Source of the DNA: Psychrobacter namhaensis
Lineage (GTDB): Bacteria; Pseudomonadota; Gammaproteobacteria; Pseudomonadales; Moraxellaceae
Length of the DNA: 64,000 bases
NCBI RefSeq assembly: GCF_016107545.1
Contig: NZ_JABASS010000011.1
Coordinates: forward strand, 1 to 64,000
Direction of reading: 5' to 3'
Positions 49,021 to 57,814 of this stretch are shown in pieces. The notes below the pieces were generated by a model. The model was given only the letters and a program-made list of their open reading frames with translations. It was not told the DNA's origin and ran no database searches. Within the stretch, counting starts at the first letter, position 1, and each line of letters opens with the position of its first letter. Made by a program: the position numbers and the translations under genes.

Positions 49021-50466
49021 CTAACCAGCTTGCAACATGAGGGCTAATGTTTTGTAGTCTTTGTCAAACGCTGGATCTGCGGCTCTTAGCTCATTAACTT
49101 TATCGCAAGCGTGCATCACTGTCGTGTGATCGCGTCCACCAAATGACTGTCCAATCTCAGGAAAGCTATCACCAGTCAGCTCTCTTGACAATGCCATTGC
49201 GATTTGACGTGGTCTTGCAATACTGCGCGTGCGTTTGCGTCCCATAATGTCTTTGACCGTCACGTCATAGTACTCTGCGACCATCTTACGAATATTATCC
49301 ATATTTACCGCTTGGACACGCATCGCAACGATATCTTTTAGCGCATATTGCACCATCTCAAGGGTAATCTGTGCCCCAGTCAAGTTGGCATTTGCAAACA
49401 CTTGATTGAGAGCCCCTTCTAAGCGTCTGACATTAGACACCACGTTTTGAGCAATAAATAGGGCACACTCTTTAGGCAAAACCATGCCGTATGAGGCCGC
49501 TTTTTTCTGTAAGATTTGTACACGAGTATCAATCTCAGGAGGATCGACAGCGACTGTTAACCCCCAAGAAAAACGTGACCGAAAGCGTTCGTCAAACTCA
49601 GTCATTTGTGACGGATGACGGTCAGACGCTAAAATCAGCTGTTTATCACCGCTTGTAAAATCTGCAAATAGTGTCAAAAACTCATTACTACTTTTGGTCT
49701 TACCTGCTAATACATGAATATCATCTACAATTAATAAATCTACTTTTTTAATTTTCTTTTTAAAATCTTCTATTTTATTATTTCTTAATGAATAAACCAA
49801 TTGATTAATAAATTTTTCAGAAGTGAAATAATAAAAACTTTGATTATTTTTTAAATATCGGTGTGCTACTGAATGCATTAAATGCGTTTTTCCCAACCCA
49901 GAAGGACCATATATAAATAGAGGATTGTGTCGATTTTTTGATTGACGTTTACCAAGCTCATAACAGGCCTTGTAGGCTAGATTGTTAGATTTACCGGTAA
50001 CAAACGTCTCAAAAGTGAAATCAGGGTTTAGATAGCTTAGCGATTTTGCATCAGCAGAATCGATTGACTCTGTGTGTCGCATATTGGCATCAATATCTGC
50101 TTTCGCATTGTTATGATGGATGGTTTCAAACTTATGATCTGTCGGGGTAGGGGAGGGCGTATCCGCCACAAACAAAGACCCTGACTGCAACTGGTTGGCC
50201 CCATCCGTATTACGATCAGCGTTATCGACGCGGACGACGACCTCCTCGATACTCCCTTGGCTGTGCTTAGTAACCAATTGCTGAATGTCTTGCAAATGGT
50301 TTTTTTTAATGTAAGTTACAAAATAATCATTAGGGGCAAGTATGATAAGTGTTTGTGCTTCTTGGTGAGCTGATAATGGTCTTAACCACATGGTAAATAC
50401 GTTGTCTTTGACGTTATATCGTAAATCGTTTAGACATTTATCCCAAATGTTTGCTGTGTCTATCAT
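49021..50466 (-). CDS. dnaA: Chromosomal replication initiator protein DnaA
   Basis: 481 residues. N-terminal domain I (IWDKCLNDLRYNVKDNVFTMWLRPL), a variable linker, AAA+ ATPase domain with Walker A IYGPSGLGKTHLMH (about 190), Walker B VDLLIVDDIHVL, sensor motifs (RFSWGLTVAVDPP), and the C-terminal DNA-binding helix-turn-helix with MGRKRTRSIARPRQIAMAL and GGRDHTTVMHACDKV. It binds DnaA boxes at oriC to start replication. The oriC region lies directly upstream. A section of the gene around 49740-49830 is unusually A+T-rich (KKKIKKVDLL). Confidence 0.98.
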   Translation of the reverse strand: MIDTANIWDKCLNDLRYNVKDNVFTMWLRPLSAHQEAQTLIILAPNDYFVTYIKKNHLQDIQQLVTKHSQGSIEEVVVRVDNADRNTDGANQLQSGSLFVADTPSPTPTDHKFETIHHNNAKADIDANMRHTESIDSADAKSLSYLNPDFTFETFVTGKSNNLAYKACYELGKRQSKNRHNPLFIYGPSGLGKTHLMHSVAHRYLKNNQSFYYFTSEKFINQLVYSLRNNKIEDFKKKIKKVDLLIVDDIHVLAGKTKSSNEFLTLFADFTSGDKQLILASDRHPSQMTEFDERFRSRFSWGLTVAVDPPEIDTRVQILQKKAASYGMVLPKECALFIAQNVVSNVRRLEGALNQVFANANLTGAQITLEMVQYALKDIVAMRVQAVNMDNIRKMVAEYYDVTVKDIMGRKRTRSIARPRQIAMALSRELTGDSFPEIGQSFGGRDHTTVMHACDKVNELRAADPAFDKDYKTLALMLQAG

Positions 50467-51059
50467 GAAAAGTGCTAACCCTATAAACTAAAATAATAGA
50501 TATGTCTCAACGGTATAAGAGGCTCGTTAACCTCTGATGCCATCCATAATTCCTAAACCAAAATCAATGGCCGTGCAGGGAGCTAATCTAACACAATACC
50601 CCTGTGGATAACACCTTGTTTTTTGTGGATAAGACTGTGGATAGTTTTGGGGATAAGTTCATCATCTAGGTTATCCATATTTAACCCACAGGTTATCCAC
50701 AGGCTTACCCATAGCTTAGTATTATGATAATTAAAAGAAAGGTGGACTTAACCACAGAAAATATGGGTCCCAATAACAACAATATCTATATATATTAATG
50801 AATTAATTATTATAGGGTTCGAGGCAAACTGTGGATAACTACCAAAATTAAGAGCGGGTTAACAGTAAGTTCTAGTCACTAGGTAATAAATTTATCAATC
50901 ACAATGTTTTGGAATAATGGAGTTTTCTCCAACAGGACAGCCAAACAACAAAATGCTCCGATAGTAACGTAAGTCAAATTAGTTTATTGACCAAAAGCAG
51001 ATGGAATGATATAATCCTCCGTTATTACGAATTTATTCCATTATTTTGATAGGTGAGTT
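50467..51059. other. oriC: Proposed origin of replication oriC (dnaA-rpmH gap)
   Basis: 593 bases between dnaA and rpmH, the usual place for oriC in gammaproteobacteria outside the Enterobacterales. DnaA boxes: TGTGGATAA at 50603-50611, 50624-50632 and 50830-50838; TGTGGATAG at 50636-50644; TTATCCATA at 50671-50679; TTATCCACA at 50693-50701. An A+T-rich tract (50781-50815, ATATCTATATATATTAATG core) is a candidate unwinding element. The rpmH promoter lies at the right border. Confidence 0.88.
50987..51015 (+). promoter_or_regulatory. Strong sigma-70 promoter of rpmH
   Basis: TTGACC at 50987-50992 and TATAAT at 51010-51015, spaced 17 bases, ahead of rpmH. Confidence 0.9.
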
Positions 51060-51194
51060 ATGAAACGTACATTCCAACCAAGCGTGATCAAGCGTAAACG
51101 TACTCACGGTTTCCGTGCTCGTATGGCAACTAAAAAAGGCCGTCAGGTCTTAGCTCGTCGCCGCGCTAAAGGACGTCATCGTCTTACTGTATAA
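51060..51194 (+). CDS. rpmH: 50S ribosomal protein L34
   Basis: 44 residues, too short for usual ORF cut-offs. The sequence [20 protein letters not shown], then [19 protein letters not shown] is L34 almost letter for letter. AGGTGAG precedes the start. L34 sits on the large subunit. It is the first gene of the conserved rpmH-rnpA-yidD-yidC-mnmE set; a strong promoter lies upstream and a strong terminator immediately follows, so much of its transcript ends before rnpA. Confidence 0.98.
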   Translation: MKRTFQPSVIKRKRTHGFRARMATKKGRQVLARRRAKGRHRLTV

Positions 51195-51294
51195 TCAGTA
51201 GACTGCGCTAAGCATACCTAGTAATGCTTATTGCGTTGCTGGTATCTATAGATCACGATAGTCAATCATCAAAACTGACACGTAGCCATATATT

Positions 51295-51322
51295 AAAAGC
51301 GCCCAGATAGGCGCTTTTTTTG
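51295..51322 (+). terminator. Terminator between rpmH and rnpA
   Basis: Stem AAAGCGCC / GGCGCTTT, loop CAGATA, seven-T tail. It probably attenuates read-through from the strong rpmH promoter into rnpA. Confidence 0.9.
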
Positions 51323-51380
51323 TCTCTATATTTTGTGGCTATTCCTAAACTTGCCATTCGCTCTCATACTAGGTTGTAAT

Positions 51381-51752
51381 ATGCCCAACACTGTCTCAGC
51401 CACACCTGCCGCCCGCTTCACTAAAGAGCAGCGCTTACTCACACCAGCAGCGTTCCGTGAGGTGTTTGACGCACCTGAGCGGAAGCTTCACCAGAGTCAT
51501 TTGATGGCTTTTGTACGTGATAATACTCAAAATAAGCCACGAGTAGGTATGGCAATTACCAAGCGTAAAGTCCCCACTGCGGTCGCACGAAATCTTATCA
51601 AACGTCAAATACGTGAGCAGTTCCGTATAAAGGCTTTTAAATTAGAAAACAAAGATATTGTTTTTATTGTTAAAAAATCTATAAAAGATTTAAATAATAA
51701 AGATTTAATAAATGAGATAAATAATATATTTAAAAAAATAGAAAAAAGTTAA
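51381..51752 (+). CDS. rnpA: Ribonuclease P protein component
   Basis: 123 residues from ATG 51381 (MPNTVSATPAARFTKEQRLL); an earlier in-frame start at 51333 lacks homology and lies near the terminator. The RNase P protein signature is kept: FTKEQRLLTPAAFREVF, then KPRVGMAITKRKVPTAVARN and LIKRQIREQFR. It joins M1 RNA to remove 5' leaders of pre-tRNAs. The last 35 codons (FKLENKDIVFIVKKSIKDL onward) are markedly A+T-rich, a bias that continues into yidD. The stop is one base before yidD. Confidence 0.95.
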   Translation: MPNTVSATPAARFTKEQRLLTPAAFREVFDAPERKLHQSHLMAFVRDNTQNKPRVGMAITKRKVPTAVARNLIKRQIREQFRIKAFKLENKDIVFIVKKSIKDLNNKDLINEINNIFKKIEKS

Positions 51753-51753
51753 T

Positions 51754-52134
51754 ATGAATTTTATATTAAAAAAGAAAAATAATATTTTTAATAAAATTAT
51801 ATTGTCTATTATTTGTTTTTATCAAAAAATAGTAAGCCCTATGCTACCGGCACGTTGTCGCTACTATCCAACTTGTTCGAATTATGGCAAACAAGCTTTA
51901 GCATGGCATGGGGTCCGGTCAGGCAGTTGGTTACTATTAAAACGTATCAGTAGGTGTCATCCACTAGGGGGACACGGCGTCGACTTCGTACCGCTACCTT
52001 TGGCTTCTTATAGCTATCATTACGTACCCGCTATTTGTACAAAAGACATAAGTGCGCAAGGATTGGGTATTTATCGGGATAGTAGTAGCTATGTTTCACG
52101 TCTCAATCAGTTAATGAAGACTGAGTCAAAATAA
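51754..52134 (+). CDS. yidD: Membrane protein insertion efficiency factor YidD
   Basis: 126 residues. The core YQKIVSPMLPARCRYYPTCSNYGKQAL, and RCHPLGGHGVDFVP, are the YidD signature; Cys and His spacing (CRYYPTCS) is typical. It assists YidC-dependent membrane insertion. The start is one base after the rnpA stop, implying coupling. The N-terminal 20 codons are A+T-rich (Lys/Asn/Ile), and a C-terminal extension of about 40 residues after the conserved region is not seen in E. coli YidD (85 residues). Confidence 0.93.
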   Translation: MNFILKKKNNIFNKIILSIICFYQKIVSPMLPARCRYYPTCSNYGKQALAWHGVRSGSWLLLKRISRCHPLGGHGVDFVPLPLASYSYHYVPAICTKDISAQGLGIYRDSSSYVSRLNQLMKTESK

Positions 52135-52178
52135 CGCTGACACCGCTTTAATATCATACCTTTTGAGTTACCCACAAG

Positions 52179-52187
52179 TTATCCACA
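52179..52187. other. Single DnaA box upstream of yidC
   Basis: TTATCCACA in the 210-base yidD-yidC gap, about 1.5 kb from the oriC boxes. Confidence 0.55.
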
Positions 52188-52344
52188 CTCTTGGTATCAT
52201 TTGAGGTGGTTTTTTAGTAAAATGATGCACATTTTATGTAAATGACTGTCAATGCTGTTGTCATAGATTGGGGCAAACAGAGTGGGCGGTCATGACACAT
52301 GCCCTAATTTTTCATTCCCTAATTTTTTAATCTAGGAAAGGTTT

Positions 52345-54027
52345 ATGCAAAAGATATTTCGGGTGATGATCATCATTGCGATGCTAATCACCGCTTATCT
52401 GCTGATTTTGGCATGGCGAGACGATTATGCCGATGCGCCAGCTGTAGATGCGGTGCCAGAAACGACCACTTCAGTAGGTGCGGACATTCCTTCTACGACT
52501 GGTGCAGCAGGTGATATTCCGGTACAGACGCTGCCTGTTGATAACGGTACTGTGACTGCCACCCCTGCTAAAGACACAGGTCTTATCACGGTAACGACCG
52601 ATCGCTATGATATAAAAATCAATCCAGAAGGCGGTGATATCGTTTATGCTGCGCTCAAGCAGTATGATGCGACGCTCGATAGCGATAAGCCTTTCGTATT
52701 GTTAGAAAATAATAGTAATCGTGTGTATGTAGCCCAGTCTGGTCTCATTGGTCCAAATGGTACTGATACCGCAGAAGGCCGCGCTAATTACAGTCATACT
52801 GCTAATAATTACGTCATGGAAGCGGGGCAGCAAACCTTATCAGTCCCGCTTACTTATAAAAAAGATGGTGTCACCATCACCAAGACGTTCACCTTTACAG
52901 AAAACAAATACCCCATTGATGTTAGCTATCAGATCCAAAACGCCTCTACAAACGCGTGGCAGGGTCAAATGTTTGCGCAGCTAAAACGCGACGATAGTAA
53001 AGATCCTGGTATGTCTGATAAAGGCGCGCTGAGTATGGCCACCTATTTGGGCGGCGCTTGGGGTACACCCGATGATCCTTACAATAAGCTAAAGTTTGGC
53101 GATTTTAATGATGGTGAGTTAACCACAACCAGTGACAAAGGTTGGGTGGGAATCGTACAGCATTATTTTGTCTCTGCATGGACGCCTAACAATTTCACGG
53201 GTAAGTTTTTTAGTCGCGAAACTGGCGATGATTACTTTATTGGATTTAACAGTCAGCCTGTCAATGTGGCACCAAATAAACAAGTGACGTTGGACGCCAC
53301 CTTGTATGCTGGCCCAAAAGTACAATCTGAGCTAAAAGACGTCGCTGTAGGTCTCAATCAGACCGTGGATTATGGCCTGTTGTGGCCAATATCAAAAGTC
53401 TTGTTTGCTATCTTGGATGGCGTTCATAAGGTTGTTGGTAACTGGGGTTGGTCGATCATCATACTAACTATTTTGGTCAAAATTGCCTTAATGTGGTTCT
53501 CTAATAAGAGTTACTACTCAATGGCGAAGATGCGAGCTATCGCCCCAAGACTAAAAGCTCTCAAAGAAGAGCATGGCGATGACCGCATGAAAATGTCGCA
53601 AGAAATGATGGCCATCTATAAAGAAGAGAAAGTCAATCCGATGGCAGGCTGTTTGCCTATCTTGATGCAAATGCCGATCTTCTTAGCGCTGTATTGGGTG
53701 TTGGTTGAAAGTGTTGAGCTACGCCATGCGCCTTGGATCTTATGGATTCAGGATTTATCGGCGATGGATCCGTGGTTTATTTTGCCATTGCTAATGGGTG
53801 CATCGATGTTTGTACAGCAGCAGCTAAATCCGCAGCCAGCGGATCCGATGCAAGCGAAAGTAATGAAGTTCTTACCGATTATCTTTACAGCGTTTATGCT
53901 ATTCTTCCCAGCAGGTCTGGTACTGTACTGGACAGTGAATAACTTGTTTAGTATGACCCAACAATACATTGTTAATAGAAAGGTTGAAGAAGAGCAAAAA
54001 CGTCGTACGGTTAAGGTACTCGATTAG
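52345..54027 (+). CDS. yidC: Membrane protein insertase YidC
   Basis: 560 residues, the long (Gram-negative) type. One N-terminal helix (about 5-25), a large periplasmic domain (about 70-350, TVTTDRYDIKINPEGGDIVYAAL), then five helices in the conserved C-terminal half: GWSIIILTILVKIALMW, MAGCLPILMQMPIFLALYWVL, and the final IFTAFMLFFPAGLVLYWTVNN. It inserts and folds inner-membrane proteins with or without SecYEG. It lies between yidD and mnmE as usual and ends at a strong terminator. Confidence 0.97.
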   Translation: MQKIFRVMIIIAMLITAYLLILAWRDDYADAPAVDAVPETTTSVGADIPSTTGAAGDIPVQTLPVDNGTVTATPAKDTGLITVTTDRYDIKINPEGGDIVYAALKQYDATLDSDKPFVLLENNSNRVYVAQSGLIGPNGTDTAEGRANYSHTANNYVMEAGQQTLSVPLTYKKDGVTITKTFTFTENKYPIDVSYQIQNASTNAWQGQMFAQLKRDDSKDPGMSDKGALSMATYLGGAWGTPDDPYNKLKFGDFNDGELTTTSDKGWVGIVQHYFVSAWTPNNFTGKFFSRETGDDYFIGFNSQPVNVAPNKQVTLDATLYAGPKVQSELKDVAVGLNQTVDYGLLWPISKVLFAILDGVHKVVGNWGWSIIILTILVKIALMWFSNKSYYSMAKMRAIAPRLKALKEEHGDDRMKMSQEMMAIYKEEKVNPMAGCLPILMQMPIFLALYWVLVESVELRHAPWILWIQDLSAMDPWFILPLLMGASMFVQQQLNPQPADPMQAKVMKFLPIIFTAFMLFFPAGLVLYWTVNNLFSMTQQYIVNRKVEEEQKRRTVKVLD

Positions 54028-54049
54028 TCATTAGTTAGCATTATAAAAG

Positions 54050-54077
54050 GAACCATCGCGTAAGCGGTGGTTTTTTT
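54050..54077 (+). terminator. Terminator after yidC
   Basis: Stem AACCATCGC / GCGGTGGTT with loop GTAA, followed by TTTTTT. Confidence 0.88.
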
Positions 54078-54217
54078 ATGCGTGACAGCTTTGCACAACG
54101 GTTAATGGCGCGCCAATATAAAGCCTAAAGTAAGATCAAAGTAGGGCGATTTAAAGTTTGCTTTGTCAGTCTGCGCTCAGCCGTCTATAATGGTGCTTTT
54201 AGCTATTGAGAGTTATT

Positions 54218-55669
54218 GTGGATTCTTTGGAGATGGCGTTGATTGCCCCTCATTCATCTGAAAATCCTAGCCCTTCTGGGTTGGCGACTATTGCTGCCAT
54301 TGCCACACCACTTGGCCGTGGTGGCGTCGGCGTGATACGTCTGTCAGGCGCACGTGCTTATGCCATTGCCTGCATCCTAACTGGTAAGTCTGCCTTTACA
54401 CCGAGAATGGCCAGTTTTTGTCGTTTTTATCAGGCAGATGGTACGGTCATTGATGAAGGGTTGGTACTGTACTTTAAAGGTCCGCACTCATTCACTGGCG
54501 AAAATGTGATTGAGCTACAGGGTCATGGCGGCATGATCTTGCAAAACCAGCTATTAGCCCGCGTTTTTGAATTGGGCGCAAAACAAGCGAGCGCAGGCGA
54601 GTTTTCTTATCGGGCTTTTGATAATGATAAATTGGATCTGATCCAAGCAGAAGCCATTGCTGATGCGATTGACGCCACCAGTGCCGCCGCCGCTAGCAGT
54701 GCCATTCGTTCACTAAGCGGTGAGTTTTCCCAAAAAATCAATCAATTATTAGAACAACTGATTCATCTGCGCTTGCACGTTGAAGCGGCGATTGATTTTC
54801 CTGATGAAGAAGACGTGGACTTTTTGTCTGATGGGGTGATACAAAATAAGCTTGAGCAAACACAGGCCAAGATTCAACAAGTACTAGCGACTGCCAAGCA
54901 AGGCCAGCTCTTACGGGATGGCATACATGTGGTGTTGGCAGGCAGACCCAATGCTGGGAAATCAAGCTTACTGAATCGTCTTGCAGGACAGGAGCGTGCG
55001 ATCGTTACTAACGTAGCTGGCACCACTCGTGATACGCTACAAGAGACAGTGGTACTCAATGGTTTAACGCTACATTTAACCGATACCGCAGGTCTACGCG
55101 AAACTGAGGATACGGTTGAGCGCATCGGTATTGAGCGTGCACGTACCGCTATCACTCAGGCTGATATGCTCCTGATGGTCTACGATGTGACCCGAGATCT
55201 TGAAGAGGAGAGTACACCACTACAGCTTGCAGAGCAGCTATTTGGCGAACTCCCAGAGGCCAAACGCTTACTAATTATTGCAAATAAAAGTGATCTGTTA
55301 AGTGAGTCTAGTGATGAAAGTGCCACTGCTGTCTCGCAAATTGAGATAAAAAATCGAGGCTATGAACAAGTCAATGTTTCATGTGAAACAGGCAGCGGCA
55401 TCGATACCTTAGCCGACACCTTATGTGCTAAAGTGGGTTTTCATCCACCAGAGAATAGCTTGATTGCCCGTACGCGCCATCTAGATGCATTACGAAGAAC
55501 AGCAGACTATTTAACAGAAGCACACGAGCAGCTCACTGTGTTTAAAGCAGGAGAGTTGGTGGCTGAAAGCTTGCGCCAAGCCCAGCTTAGTTTGGGCGAG
55601 ATTACGGGTGAGTTTAGTGCGGATGATTTGTTAGGTAAAATATTTGGCAGCTTTTGTATTGGTAAATAA
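54218..55669 (+). CDS. mnmE: tRNA modification GTPase MnmE (TrmE)
   Basis: 483 residues from GTG 54218, chosen because TGAGAG lies six bases ahead; ATG 54233 is an alternative. The N-terminal tetrahydrofolate-binding domain is seen in TIAAIATPLGRGGVGVIRLSG. The GTPase domain, embedded in helices, has G1 AGRPNAGKSSLLNRL, G3 DTAGLRE and G4 NKSDLL. The C-terminus ends in FCIGK, with the essential Cys of the family. With MnmG it forms 5-carboxymethylaminomethyl-uridine at tRNA wobble positions. mnmG is not in the window. A parS-variant palindrome lies within at 55375-55390. Confidence 0.95.
   Translation: MDSLEMALIAPHSSENPSPSGLATIAAIATPLGRGGVGVIRLSGARAYAIACILTGKSAFTPRMASFCRFYQADGTVIDEGLVLYFKGPHSFTGENVIELQGHGGMILQNQLLARVFELGAKQASAGEFSYRAFDNDKLDLIQAEAIADAIDATSAAAASSAIRSLSGEFSQKINQLLEQLIHLRLHVEAAIDFPDEEDVDFLSDGVIQNKLEQTQAKIQQVLATAKQGQLLRDGIHVVLAGRPNAGKSSLLNRLAGQERAIVTNVAGTTRDTLQETVVLNGLTLHLTDTAGLRETEDTVERIGIERARTAITQADMLLMVYDVTRDLEEESTPLQLAEQLFGELPEAKRLLIIANKSDLLSESSDESATAVSQIEIKNRGYEQVNVSCETGSGIDTLADTLCAKVGFHPPENSLIARTRHLDALRRTADYLTEAHEQLTVFKAGELVAESLRQAQLSLGEITGEFSADDLLGKIFGSFCIGK
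55375..55390. other. parS-variant palindrome
   Basis: TGTTTCATGTGAAACA, one-base change from the perfect parS; located inside mnmE. Confidence 0.5.
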
Positions 55670-55759
55670 TCCATAAGCGTGGTGTTTTAACCGCCTGATA
55701 TCACCGATCATGCTTTGAATGGCTACTTTTATTTTTAATATTATCATAAGGAAAAAGTC

Positions 55760-56218
55760 ATGCACTGTCCGTATTGTAATGCGTCAGACACGAAGGTGAT
55801 TGACTCGCGCCTTGCAGCGGAAGGTGCCCAAGTACGCCGCCGCCGCTCATGTAATAGTTGCCAAGAGCGTTTTACTACCTTTGAGATGGTAGAGGTGGTG
55901 ATGCCTAGAATTATCAAATCGAGCGGCAAAATTGAGCCTTATGACAATGAAAAATTGCGTCGCTCTATTTTATTACCCCTGCAAAAACGCCCTATCACCA
56001 TTGATGAGCAAGAAGCGATGATTAGCCGTGTGGAAAAACGCGTCAGACAGATGGGGGAGCGCGAAGTCAGTAGTAAAGTTTTGGGTGAGATTATCATGAG
56101 TGAGCTCAAAGCGTTGGACGATGTCGCCTACGTCCGCTTTGCCAGTGTTTATCGAGATTTCCAAGACATAGATGCTTTTCATCAAGAAATTGCCAATATT
56201 CGACCCAATGAAAAATAA
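55760..56218 (+). CDS. nrdR: Transcriptional repressor NrdR
   Basis: 152 residues. N-terminal zinc ribbon with CPYC (residues 3-6) and CNSC (about 31-34), then [16 protein letters not shown], and a C-terminal ATP-cone ([20 protein letters not shown], and [18 protein letters not shown]). It represses ribonucleotide reductase genes according to dATP/ATP load. AAGGAAAAAG precedes the ATG. The nrdR-ribD-ribE order is common in gammaproteobacteria. Confidence 0.97.
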   Translation: MHCPYCNASDTKVIDSRLAAEGAQVRRRRSCNSCQERFTTFEMVEVVMPRIIKSSGKIEPYDNEKLRRSILLPLQKRPITIDEQEAMISRVEKRVRQMGEREVSSKVLGEIIMSELKALDDVAYVRFASVYRDFQDIDAFHQEIANIRPNEK

Positions 56219-56329
56219 TAAATAGTTGAGAAATCGCTCACTCCTTAGTTACCTCTCAGTCTTAGTATTTTCAATTTAATAGATACGCTTTTACACCGTG
56301 ACTATCCAACTCTGATTAAGTATCCCTTT

Positions 56330-57385
56330 ATGTCAACCCATCACCACTCGCAAGATGCACAAGACCGTTATTTTATGATGCTGGCTATCGAACAAGCCAA
56401 GCACGGTTTGTATACCACCCGACCGAATCCGGCAGTCGGTTGTGTGATCGTCCACGCGGGTGAAGTGGTCGGACAAGGGTTTCACCCTAAAGCAGGTGAG
56501 CCGCATGCAGAAGTGTTTGCGCTCAAAGAGGCAGATGCGCGCGCAGTCGGTGCCACTGCGTATGTAACCCTAGAGCCCTGTAGTCACACAGGACGCACGC
56601 CGCCCTGCGCACTTGCCCTTATTAACGCTGGTGTGAAACGAGTTGCGATAGCAGGTCTTGATCCCAATCCACAAGTGGCGGGGCGCGGTGTAAGGCTACT
56701 AGAACAGGCAGGTATTGAGGTCAAGGTGGGGGTGTTGACCGCGCAAGCAGAAGCGCTAAATCGTGGGTTTTTAAAGGCGATGCGTACGCAAATGCCCTAC
56801 GTGCGCCTCAAAATTGCCACCAGCCTTGATGGCCGTACCGCGATGGCATCGGGAGAGTCAAAATGGATCACGTCTACAGCAGCTCGCGACGATGTACAAA
56901 AACTACGCGCACAAAGTGGCGTGATTATCACAGGCAGTGAAACAGTTATTGCTGATGATCCACAATTGAATGTACGCTCTAACCAACTAGCTGTGTCACC
57001 TGAGCAAGTGCCTGCGCCTATGGTCGTCGTGCTTGATAGGCGTCAACGTCTAGACTACGATCCGCACGCTAATTATCAACTATGTCGTCGTCCAGAGACG
57101 CTTTACTGGCGCAATGATGACCTGCCTTCGTTGTTAAAAACGTTAGTCAGTGAGCATCAATGTTATGACGTACTGATAGAAGCTGGTGCAAGCGTGGCAG
57201 GCAGCTTTTTAAGTCAACAACTGGTCGATGAATTGGTCGTCTATCAAGCGCCTTGCTTATTGGGCGCTAAAGCACGGGCAATGGTTGAGTTTAATCCGCT
57301 GTCTCTGGCGCAGCAGTTGCGTTTTGATATTTATCAGCATGAACAGATTGGTGTTGACCTTAAACTAACGCTATTACCTTTATAA
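56330..57385 (+). CDS. ribD: Bifunctional riboflavin biosynthesis protein RibD
   Basis: 351 residues. N-terminal deaminase: AEHP-like PHAEVFALKEA (zinc His/Glu) and EPCSHTGRTPPCALALINAG. C-terminal reductase: RLKIATSLDGRTAM, then GESKWITSTAARDDVQKLRAQ and VLIEAGASVAGSF. It performs the second and third steps of riboflavin synthesis. The next gene in the pathway, ribE, is 429 bases downstream; that long gap carries DnaA boxes and no FMN riboswitch seen by eye. No strong ribosome-binding site precedes the ATG. Confidence 0.95.
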   Translation: MSTHHHSQDAQDRYFMMLAIEQAKHGLYTTRPNPAVGCVIVHAGEVVGQGFHPKAGEPHAEVFALKEADARAVGATAYVTLEPCSHTGRTPPCALALINAGVKRVAIAGLDPNPQVAGRGVRLLEQAGIEVKVGVLTAQAEALNRGFLKAMRTQMPYVRLKIATSLDGRTAMASGESKWITSTAARDDVQKLRAQSGVIITGSETVIADDPQLNVRSNQLAVSPEQVPAPMVVVLDRRQRLDYDPHANYQLCRRPETLYWRNDDLPSLLKTLVSEHQCYDVLIEAGASVAGSFLSQQLVDELVVYQAPCLLGAKARAMVEFNPLSLAQQLRFDIYQHEQIGVDLKLTLLPL

Positions 57386-57465
57386 AACGTGTTATTTATA
57401 AACAGTTTATCCGCAACCTGTGATTAAAGTGGGATAAGTGTGGATAACGTGTCTCCTAAACGTAA

Positions 57466-57481
57466 GGTTTCACATGAAACT
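57466..57481. other. parS-variant palindrome
   Basis: GGTTTCACATGAAACT in the ribD-ribE gap; same CACATG variant as at 17778. Confidence 0.5.
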
Positions 57482-57492
57482 GTGTATAACTT

Positions 57493-57508
57493 CGTTTCAC
57501 ATGAAACA
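57493..57508. other. parS-variant palindrome
   Basis: CGTTTCACATGAAACA, 27 bases after the previous copy. Confidence 0.5.
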
Positions 57509-57814
57509 GTAAAGACGTATTTTTATCTGATTTTCTTTATAATACTATATATATCAATGACTTACATTCAAGCTCACTATTTCTTAGATTTGATCTAAAA
57601 TTCAGGTTTGCTGTGGATAACTCTATGTTTGGAGGGGTGTTTAAAGGAATCAGGTGTGGTTTCTCTTTACTTATCCACAAGTTATCCCCGAAAGGCTTGA
57701 AATAAGCGCAGGTTTCACCATCAATTTTAGTTAAGTTAGGCAACTGCTGGCAAAAAATTAAGACGTTGAAATACATTGTTGATCACGTCTACCCAATAAT
57801 GAGATGAGGTTTAT

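Larger units (their letters stand above)
57386..57814. other. 429-base gap with a second DnaA-box group and two parS variants
   Basis: DnaA boxes TGTGGATAA at 57439-57447 and 57612-57620, TTATCCACA at 57671-57679, and weaker matches (TTATCCGCA near 57404; GTTATCCCC at 57681). Two GTTTCACATGAAAC palindromes are at 57467-57480 and 57494-57507. An A+T-rich tract (ATAATACTATATATATC) lies at about 57539-57556. ribD and ribE lie on either side in the same direction. No gene, and no RFN element recognised. Confidence 0.6.

Noticed and set aside
57386-57814. FMN riboswitch upstream of ribE
   Set aside because: None of the conserved RFN-element segments could be found by eye; the gap is instead occupied by DnaA boxes and parS variants.
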